NCBI GenBank assembly: GCA_007127175.1
Contig: SKZX01000054.1
Span: 1 to 6,768, forward strand
Source of the DNA: Desulfobacterales bacterium
Lineage (GTDB): Bacteria; Desulfobacterota; Desulfobacteria; Desulfobacterales; Desulfosalsimonadaceae
Direction of reading: 5' to 3'
Length of the DNA stretch: 6,768 nucleotides
Positions 1 through 4,436 of this stretch are shown piece by piece. The notes beneath the pieces are model-generated. The model was not told where the DNA came from and did no database searches. It saw only the letters and a list, made by a program, of their open reading frames with translations. The first letter of the stretch is position 1; every line of letters starts with the position of its first letter. Both the position numbers and the translations under genes were made by a program.

Positions 1-23
1 ATAATAAATCTGTCCCCTTTTTG
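1..23. repeat. Possible edge of a REP/RAYT-type repeat ('AATCTGTCCCC' motif)
   Basis: The window opens with AATAAATCTGTCCCCTTTTT, whose reverse complement reads AAAAAGGGGACAGATTTATT. From memory, GGGGACAGATTT-like motifs are common next to IS200-like (Y1/REP-associated tyrosine) transposase genes and scattered repeats in Desulfobacterota and some Gammaproteobacteria. Only one copy is visible and no transposase is in the window, so the assignment rests on motif resemblance alone. It could also be chance sequence upstream of the kinase promoter. Confidence 0.25.
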
Positions 24-32
24 CTTTAAGGC

Positions 33-62
33 TTGATAAGCTGCGGCCGCTCATTTTATAAT
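33..62 (+). promoter_or_regulatory. Sigma-70-type promoter for the histidine kinase/regulator operon
   Basis: A -35 box TTGATA (33-38) and a perfect -10 box TATAAT (57-62) are separated by 18 bp. This predicts a start of transcription near base 69 and an untranslated leader of about 150 nt before the TTG start of the kinase. The leader (63-216) shows no convincing gene or strong hairpin. Confidence 0.6.
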
Positions 63-216
63 GTGCCTATACAGTTACAAAACAGCTGTCATATTTTTCC
101 CCGACGAAAAGGCATCACAGATGATGGCGCATGAACGCAGGTTCCCGATGCCACTCCGCTGATAAATAATGATGATAAACCTTTAAACCTGAGATTTCAA
201 AGCTACGGCGGTTCAA

Positions 217-1737
217 TTGCGCTTAAAAAGCCTAAGAATAAAGATCGCCATTACGCTCGCCCTCCTTTTGCTGGTCGCCATCGGCCTGACCAATTTTGTC
301 CTGTTTCGCATTCTTGAACGAAATATCATTGATTACCACTTCAAGTCCGGCAAACAATTTGTTATTTCAATGCATCAGCCAGGTGTTTTCCGCAAGGACT
401 TGCAGTCCGGCTGGAATTTTGACCTGCAAACTGTTTTTCCATCCGTTGCAGGCGCCTTATATATAATTGACGGGGCAATATTTGAACTGCCCGGTTCTGA
501 TTCTGTAACCACCAATCAATACGGTGCAGTTCTTCTCGACCATGTTATCCAAACCGGAAAGCCTTTGCAGCGCTTTGCCGGGAAGGAATGGGGAATCCTC
601 TGGCAAAGGAGCAAGTATCTTGTGGTGGGCGTCCCTTTGCCCGGCGGTGCCGGTGCCGCCGTGATTGAGCTTGGCCCTTATTATGGCATGCTGCGCAGTT
701 CCCAGCAGGCGGCCATCGGCTATATGCTGCTCAATTTTCTTGTTCTTTTCGCTTTTGGCATGTATCGCTTTGCCGGTCTTTTTTTCCGGCCGATCGACAG
801 GTTGATTCGGGCGACGGATAATTTCCGGTATGCTGACACGTTTGACATGTTTCCCGAACAACAGCACAATGAATTCGGCAAGCTATCGTCTTCATTAAAC
901 AAAATGATGCAGCGGATTGACGACGACCGTCAGGTGCTTGAGCAGTCCATCAAGCAGATTGAAACCGCCAACCGTGATTTAAAGATAGCGCAGCAGGAAA
1001 TAATTAGAGCAGAAAAACTTGCATCAATCGGCCGCCTGACAGCCGGTATTGCCCATGAAATCGGCAACCCTATCAGCATCGTGCTGGGATACATCGGCCT
1101 GCTGAAGGCCCGGTCCATATCTCCTGAGGATTCAAGCGGGATGGATTATATTGCGAGGGCCGAAGCTGAGATTAACCGCATCAACAATATTATCCGGCAG
1201 CTCCTTGACTTTTCCAGGCCGGCGCCTTCCGGTTTTTCGACATTTTCCATTCATGACATGTTGTATGATACAGGGCGTATGCTATCACAACAGCCCCTCA
1301 TGCAAAACATTCGCCTTTTTTTTGATTTTTCAGCCACCAATGATACTGTATATGCAGACTATAACCAGTTGCACCAGGTCATGGTCAACCTGGTCATCAA
1401 CGCGGTGGATTCCATATCCGCTTCAACGAATAAGGACCGGGGCGAAATCCGGCTGCTTACCACTTTATCCGAAGACAATGGCCAATGGTTAAGGCTTGAA
1501 ATCCATGATAACGGCGCAGGCATTTCTTCGGAAAATACAGATAAGGTGTTCGAGCCTTTTTTTACAACCAAGGATATCGGCAAGGGAACCGGCCTCGGCC
1601 TTTATGTCAGCTACATGATCATTGAGCGACTTGGCGGGTGCATTTCAATTGAAAACAGCGAGGGGGCAGGAGCCCGGTTCATCATTTATCTGCCGCTGGT
1701 CGGACCGCCAGAGCAAACAGGCACCGACGATGGGTAA
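217..1737 (+). CDS. Membrane-bound sensor histidine kinase (NtrB/ZraS-like, HAMP-containing)
   Basis: This 506-residue inner-membrane kinase should autophosphorylate on a histidine and pass the phosphate to the regulator encoded just downstream. Residues 10-31 form a membrane segment after a basic N-terminus. Residues 32-165 are a probable periplasmic sensor region with no motif I recognise. A second membrane segment spans about 166-186, followed by a HAMP-like linker (about 186-238, 'RPIDRLIRATDNF') and a coiled region (238-268). The HisKA helix carries the H-box 'AGIAHEIGNP' with phospho-acceptor His280. The ATPase domain has an N-box (NLVINAVDS, 391-399), G1 (DNGAGI, 431-436), F-box (EPFFTTK) and G2 (GKGTGLGL, 455-462), so all catalytic motifs are intact. 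The start is TTG: an in-frame stop lies at 190-192, no ATG or GTG intervenes, and GGCGG (207-211) sits 5 nt upstream. The next methionine (residue 52) would delete the first membrane segment. The signal sensed is unknown. Confidence 0.93.
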   Translation: MRLKSLRIKIAITLALLLLVAIGLTNFVLFRILERNIIDYHFKSGKQFVISMHQPGVFRKDLQSGWNFDLQTVFPSVAGALYIIDGAIFELPGSDSVTTNQYGAVLLDHVIQTGKPLQRFAGKEWGILWQRSKYLVVGVPLPGGAGAAVIELGPYYGMLRSSQQAAIGYMLLNFLVLFAFGMYRFAGLFFRPIDRLIRATDNFRYADTFDMFPEQQHNEFGKLSSSLNKMMQRIDDDRQVLEQSIKQIETANRDLKIAQQEIIRAEKLASIGRLTAGIAHEIGNPISIVLGYIGLLKARSISPEDSSGMDYIARAEAEINRINNIIRQLLDFSRPAPSGFSTFSIHDMLYDTGRMLSQQPLMQNIRLFFDFSATNDTVYADYNQLHQVMVNLVINAVDSISASTNKDRGEIRLLTTLSEDNGQWLRLEIHDNGAGISSENTDKVFEPFFTTKDIGKGTGLGLYVSYMIIERLGGCISIENSEGAGARFIIYLPLVGPPEQTGTDDG

Positions 1738-1793
1738 TCGCTTTGATTGCGCCATGCGTCGTGCTTCCGAAACCCCCCACAGAAATTGAGGCC

Positions 1794-3179
1794 ATGAATC
1801 AGAGCAGGGTTCTTATCGTTGACGATGAAACAAACATGCGCCACATGATGTCGGCATTGCTCAATGATGCCGGATACATTGTGGATGAGGCCGCCGATGG
1901 CCAGGAAGCCCTTCAGAAGGTAAAAGAAGTTCGCTATAATTATATTTTCTGCGACATCAAAATGCCGAAAATGGACGGTATGGCGTTTATGAAAGCCGCC
2001 GGTGCCTACCTGGATCAAACCGATGTTGTCATGATGTCCGCCTATGGCAGTATTGATATCGCCATTGAAGCCATGAAGCTCGGTGCCTATGATTACATCT
2101 CCAAACCGTTCAAACCGGACGAAATCCTTCTGACGCTGAAAAAGGCCCAGGAAAGGGAGCTCCTGAAGGCGGAAAACGTTGAATTAAAGCAGAGAATCGA
2201 GGAAATCGAAGGTTCTCACAGTTTTGGAAACATGGTTGCCAAGAGCAAGGCGATGCAGGACCTGTTCAAGCTTGCCGTGAAGGTGGCGCAGTATGATACA
2301 ACCGTCCTTGTCACGGGAGAAAGCGGTACAGGCAAAGAATTAATTGCAAAAGGCATTCATTACCAAAGCAAGCGTAGTAAAAAACAAATAGTTCCAGTAA
2401 ATTGTGCTGGAATACCTCATAATTTACTTGAAAGTGAATTGTTTGGCTACAAAAAAGGTGCGTTTACCGGAGCTGATCGGGATTATGGCGGATTGTTCGA
2501 TGCTGCGGCAGGCGGAACGGTTTTTCTGGACGAAATCGGCGATCTCCCGCTTTCTTTGCAGGTCAAACTGCTTCGGGTCTTGCAGGAGAATGAAATACGG
2601 CCAGTGGGTGCCGTTGAGTCAAGGATTGTGGATGTGCGCATTATCGCGGCAACCTCGAAAAGTCTCGAAGATGAAATCAAGAAAGGCAACTTCCGGGACG
2701 ACCTGTTTTATCGCTTGAATGTCATGTCGATACACCTTCCGCCGCTGCATGACCGCAGCGAAGATGTCCCCTTGCTTTGCCGCTTCTTCATGGATCGCTA
2801 CAACCGTAAATTGGGGAAAACCATTCATTCCATTTCATCCGCTGCCATGTCCCTGCTTCTTGATTATCAATGGCCAGGCAACGTCAGGGAACTGGAAAAC
2901 ATGATCGAGCGGGCAGTTGTCCTGGCAGAAAAAGATGTGTTGGAACCAGAGCACTTTCCGGCTGTTTTGCTGAATCCGGACATGCATCGGGAGGAGGAGG
3001 GGTTTGAAGGGGTTTTTTCCGGATATTCCTTGAAAAGCGGAAAGAAAAAACTGGAGTCGGCACTGATTCGTAAGGCACTGGCAAAAACCGGGGGGAACAG
3101 GACGCGTGCAGCAAGGCTGCTCGAAATAAGCCACCCTTCGTTGTTAAGCAAGATCAAAGATTATGAAATCGACGCCTGA
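1794..3179 (+). CDS. Sigma-54-dependent two-component response regulator (NtrC family)
   Basis: This 461-residue cytoplasmic enhancer-binding protein should activate sigma-54 promoters when phosphorylated by the upstream kinase. The receiver domain (about 1-120) has the acidic pair Asp10/Asp11, phospho-acceptor Asp54 (CDIKMPKMDG), Ser82 and Lys104. A linker helix leads to the AAA+ domain (about 142-390): Walker A GESGTGKE (Lys181), the sigma-54-contacting loop GAFTGA (222-227), Walker B FLDE (244-247), FRDDLFYRL (300-308) and WPGNVREL (360-367). A Fis-type helix-turn-helix occupies about 418-460 (GGNRTRAARLLEISHPSLL). I place the start at the ATG at 1794 because 'MNQSRVLIVDDE' is a typical receiver beginning. 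TTG 1743 and GTG 1761 are in frame but would add a proline-rich tail unlike the family. The ribosome site is weak (GAGG only 2 nt before ATG), so translation may be coupled to the kinase gene 56 nt upstream. Codons between about 2338 and 2460 are unusually AT-rich. Targets cannot be told from this window. Confidence 0.94.
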   Translation: MNQSRVLIVDDETNMRHMMSALLNDAGYIVDEAADGQEALQKVKEVRYNYIFCDIKMPKMDGMAFMKAAGAYLDQTDVVMMSAYGSIDIAIEAMKLGAYDYISKPFKPDEILLTLKKAQERELLKAENVELKQRIEEIEGSHSFGNMVAKSKAMQDLFKLAVKVAQYDTTVLVTGESGTGKELIAKGIHYQSKRSKKQIVPVNCAGIPHNLLESELFGYKKGAFTGADRDYGGLFDAAAGGTVFLDEIGDLPLSLQVKLLRVLQENEIRPVGAVESRIVDVRIIAATSKSLEDEIKKGNFRDDLFYRLNVMSIHLPPLHDRSEDVPLLCRFFMDRYNRKLGKTIHSISSAAMSLLLDYQWPGNVRELENMIERAVVLAEKDVLEPEHFPAVLLNPDMHREEEGFEGVFSGYSLKSGKKKLESALIRKALAKTGGNRTRAARLLEISHPSLLSKIKDYEIDA

Positions 3180-3191
3180 GACTGAAAATCA

Positions 3192-3228
3192 GCATGGGCA
3201 TGAAGTGAATTCCACCCCATGCCCATGC
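3192..3228. terminator. Hairpin between convergent genes, probable bidirectional terminator
   Basis: Arms GCATGGGCATG (3192-3202) and CATGCCCATGC (3218-3228) pair perfectly over 11 bp around a 15-nt loop. It lies 12 nt after the regulator stop and 41 nt past the ihfA stop on the other strand. Neither side has a strong T tract: ATTTT follows at a distance on plus, GATTTTC on minus. It is therefore either a weak intrinsic terminator or a 3'-end stabilising hairpin serving both transcripts. Confidence 0.55.
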
Positions 3229-3269
3229 GCGAAGCGATAAATTTTAAGTCATCCGGCAATCAATAACGA

Positions 3270-3557
3270 CTATTCGTTCCCGTCATTGATGCGATCCCTT
3301 AACTTGCCCGAGCACTTGAAGGTTACAACCCTTCGGGCCTCAAGAAGCAGGTCATCGCCGGTGGCCGGATTTCGTCCCCTTCTGGTTGACTTGTCTTTCA
3401 CGCAGAATTTTCCGAAACCGGAAACAAGGACATCTTCTCCGTTTTCCAGGCTTCGTTTGATGATTTCCAGAAGGGATTCGACAATTTCAACCGATTTTTT
3501 CTTGGTAAAGCCGAGTTCGTTCACCTGCTCTACAATTTTATTTTTTGTCAACGCCAT
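3270..3557 (-). CDS. ihfA: Integration host factor alpha subunit (HU/IHF family DNA-binding protein)
   Basis: This 95-residue protein binds and sharply bends DNA as a dimer (IHF alpha/beta in the family), supporting nucleoid structure, sigma-54 promoter looping, recombination and replication. The sequence begins MALTKNKIVEQV and matches the IHF-alpha pattern: a helical dimerisation half (1-42), SGFG (46-49), the DNA-intercalating arm with GRNPATG (61-67, Pro64), and EARRVVTFK (73-81). The length is normal for IHF-alpha. The start is the ATG at 3557 and not the TTG one codon earlier, because AGGAGG (3563-3568) lies 5 nt from the ATG but only 2 nt from the TTG. The gene has its own promoter just upstream, overlapped by a perfect palindrome. 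No beta subunit gene is in the window. An HU-like or other IHF-family paralogue is possible, but the alpha-type arm and C-terminus favour ihfA. Confidence 0.88.
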   Translation of the reverse strand: MALTKNKIVEQVNELGFTKKKSVEIVESLLEIIKRSLENGEDVLVSGFGKFCVKDKSTRRGRNPATGDDLLLEARRVVTFKCSGKLRDRINDGNE

Positions 3558-3562
3558 CAATG

Positions 3563-3568
3563 CCTCCT
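3563..3568 (-). promoter_or_regulatory. Strong ribosome binding site deciding the ihfA start
   Basis: AGGAGG on the minus strand, 5 nt before ATG (3557). It is a full match to the anti-Shine-Dalgarno core, and the spacing excludes the TTG at 3560 as the preferred start. High expression would suit an abundant nucleoid protein. Confidence 0.8.
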
Positions 3569-3581
3569 GCTCGGGCTATTA

Positions 3582-3610
3582 ATAATAAAACGTGCTTTGA
3601 ACCGGTTCAA
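3582..3610 (-). promoter_or_regulatory. Sigma-70-type promoter of ihfA
   Basis: On the minus strand a -35 box TTGAAC (3610-3605) and a -10 box TATTAT (3587-3582) are separated by exactly 17 bp. The predicted start is near 3575, giving a leader of about 18 nt that contains the ribosome site. The promoter overlaps the stop codon of the upstream small gene, so ihfA can be expressed both alone and by read-through. Confidence 0.6.
3597..3610. promoter_or_regulatory. Perfect 14-bp palindrome, candidate operator over the ihfA -35 box
   Basis: TTGAACCGGTTCAA equals its own reverse complement. It covers the predicted ihfA -35 box and the TGA stop codon of the small acidic gene. The position suits binding of a dimeric repressor that would block the promoter. 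The protein that might bind it is unknown. As an RNA hairpin it would be poor: about 5 bp with a 4-nt loop and no T tract. Confidence 0.45.
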
Positions 3611-3840
3611 CCCTCGTCCTGAGCGGCTGCATCGTCTTCCGGCTCGATTTCTTTTATTTCGGTTTTGCTGACTGGAAAATGGTCTTTTACCGTTTTCATG
3701 ATGCGATCTATCCGGCTTGATATTTCATCGATTTCTGTTTTCAGTTGGTTGTCATCAGGATAATCGGTATCATCCAAAAAAGCGGGCATGGCCATATCGT
3801 GGTCACTTGATAACAAAGATGATATTTTTACATGTTGCAT
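3607..3840 (-). CDS. Small acidic protein of unknown function upstream of ihfA
   Basis: I do not recognise this 77-residue product. It has no signal peptide, membrane segment, cysteines or metal-binding motif. Residues 18-31 are a loop rich in Asp and Pro, residues 32-52 (QLKTEIDEISSRIDRIMKTVK) look like an amphipathic, possibly coiled-coil helix, and the C-terminus (62-77) is strongly acidic (EIKEIEPEDDAAAQDEG). Support for a real gene: a biased, protein-like composition, a consensus-like promoter upstream, and a tight position before ihfA. The start at 3840 has only a weak ribosome site (AGGGG about 10 nt upstream). Internal methionines at residues 16 and 18 are alternatives without better sites. 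The acidic, helical character could suit binding to a basic partner, but that is speculation. Confidence 0.6.
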   Translation of the reverse strand: MQHVKISSLLSSDHDMAMPAFLDDTDYPDDNQLKTEIDEISSRIDRIMKTVKDHFPVSKTEIKEIEPEDDAAAQDEG

Positions 3841-3972
3841 TTTCTCTCATCCCCTGCGAACTGAATCGCTGTTGCTCTAAGCCGTGTTTCAGGGCAAACA
3901 GCGGTTGATGAGCGAAGGCGTTTAATGTATATCGCACCTGACAATTCATTCAAAAATACGCTATATTAATTA

Positions 3973-4001
3973 TAAATATACAGAAAGGAATAAAATGTCA
4001 A
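3973..4001 (-). promoter_or_regulatory. Sigma-70-type promoter for the small acidic gene (and ihfA by read-through)
   Basis: On the minus strand a perfect -35 TTGACA (4001-3996) is followed after 17 bp by TATTTA (3978-3973), which runs directly into TATAAT (3974-3969). The exact -10 is ambiguous: TATTTA has optimal spacing, while TATAAT has optimal sequence but a 21-bp spacer. The transcript would carry a leader of about 125 nt before the ATG at 3840. Confidence 0.5.
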
Positions 4002-4033
4002 GATGTTATAGTGGTTTTTAATAATTATGGAAA

Positions 4034-4050
4034 TCCTGTTTTCATTTGAA
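4034..4050. repeat. Short direct repeat, copy 1 (TCCTGTTTTCA-NN-TGAA)
   Basis: This 17-nt element matches the copy at 4150-4166 at 15 positions; the two differences are the central NN (TT here, AG there). Each copy contains the dyad TTCA-NN-TGAA. The two copies lie 116 bp apart upstream of the small acidic gene's promoter. They could be protein-binding sites or chance similarity in AT-rich DNA. Confidence 0.35.
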
Positions 4051-4149
4051 CAAATTTGATGACAATTTTTTTTAAACGAAAAAATAAATTGGTTACGACT
4101 TGTTTTCAGCCTGCATCAGGTGGTATGTAATCGGCTTGAAAAATGAGAT

Positions 4150-4166
4150 TCCTGTTTTCAAGTGAA
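4150..4166. repeat. Short direct repeat, copy 2 (TCCTGTTTTCA-NN-TGAA)
   Basis: Second copy of the 17-nt element. Here the dyad extends to TTTTCA-AG-TGAAAA (4155-4168), symmetric over 6 bp each side. A partial third occurrence (TGTTTTCA, 4101-4108) lies between the two copies but lacks the TGAA half. Confidence 0.35.
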
Positions 4167-4215
4167 AAAGCCATGCTGAAAATCCCCCCATGCGAGAATG
4201 CCGGGCTTTAAAGCC

Positions 4216-4246
4216 AAAAAAGGTTTCAGGAAAAAAGCCTGAAACC
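4216..4246 (-). terminator. Rho-independent terminator of the tRNA-Thr gene
   Basis: On the minus strand GGTTTCAGG (4246-4238) pairs perfectly with CCTGAAACC (4230-4222) around a 7-nt loop CTTTTTT, followed by TTTTTT (4221-4216). It begins 17 nt after the tRNA CCA end. A second, mutually exclusive 6-bp hairpin (GAAACC-AGG-GGTTTC, 4255-4241) overlaps its first arm. Confidence 0.85.
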
Positions 4247-4263
4247 CCTGGTTTCATTATTGC

Positions 4264-4339
4264 TGGAGCCGACGAGCGGATTTGAACCGCTGGCCTGCTG
4301 ATTACGAATCAGCTGCTCTACCAACTGAGCTACGTCGGC
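4264..4339 (-). tRNA. tRNA-Thr (anticodon CGT)
   Basis: This is a complete 76-nt cloverleaf on the minus strand with the CCA end encoded (4266-4264). The acceptor stem GCCGACG pairs with CGTCGGC, with discriminator T. The D arm is GCTC-AGTTGGTA-GAGC. The anticodon arm is GCTGA-TTCGTAA-TCAGC, giving anticodon CGT, which reads the threonine codon ACG. The variable loop is AGGCC and the T arm is AGCGG-TTCAAAT-CCGCT. All stems pair without mismatch. It has its own promoter and terminator, so it is a single-gene unit. I saw no integrated element at its 3' end inside the window. Confidence 0.97.
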
Positions 4340-4354
4340 TGAAATGTGAACATT

Positions 4355-4383
4355 TTGATAGCATGGGCGCCATGAACCGTCAA
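4355..4383 (-). promoter_or_regulatory. Sigma-70-type promoter of the tRNA-Thr gene
   Basis: On the minus strand TTGACG (4383-4378) and TATCAA (4360-4355) are separated by exactly 17 bp. The tRNA 5' end (4339) lies 15 bp further on, so the predicted pre-tRNA leader is under 10 nt. The spacer contains CATGG-GCG-CCATG (4362-4374), a small inverted repeat of unknown meaning. The promoter lies within the 97-bp gap shared with the divergent mfd gene. Confidence 0.75.
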
Positions 4384-4436
4384 GCGGTTTTTAGTGATGG
4401 TTTTTCGCCCTGACTTAATATGAGCATAGATCAGAT

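Larger units (their letters stand above)
3841..4215. other. Gene-free, partly AT-rich intergenic region
   Basis: No protein gene is supported on either strand. The stretch holds the promoter of the small acidic gene (3973-4001), the leader of its transcript (about 125 nt), two copies of a 17-nt dyad-containing repeat (4034-4050 and 4150-4166) and a 12-bp palindrome GGCTTTAAAGCC (4204-4215) beside the tRNA terminator. The part from about 3955 to 4090 is the most AT-rich in the window and includes an 8-T run. The remainder shows nothing I can name. Confidence 0.6.

Noticed and set aside
121..162. A 13-residue upstream reading frame in the kinase leader
   Set aside because: It has no ribosome site of note, no regulatory codon run and no associated attenuator hairpin.
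207..220. Sigma-54-like -24/-12 element (GG-N10-GC, GGCG...TTGC)
   Set aside because: It sits on the kinase start codon, so a transcript from it would begin inside the gene with no usable downstream start that keeps the first membrane segment. The -24 half is also only a partial match.
1743..1793. Extended TTG (1743) or GTG (1761) start for the response regulator
   Set aside because: The additional residues (IAPCVVLPKPPTEIEA) do not resemble a receiver domain, and the ATG at 1794 gives the typical beginning. The weak ribosome site at the ATG leaves some doubt.
3286..3582. A 98-codon plus-strand frame antisense to ihfA
   Set aside because: The opposite strand encodes a full IHF-alpha with all conserved residues, a promoter and a ribosome site; the antisense frame is a shadow.
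3995..4021. An 8-residue plus-strand frame preceded by AAGGAA
   Set aside because: It is too short to support, overlaps the opposite-strand promoter, and has no downstream gene in the same direction that it could lead.
3841..4263. IHF binding sites for ihfA autoregulation
   Set aside because: I looked for WATCAA-N4-TTR on both strands and found no acceptable match, only partial ones in AT-rich DNA.
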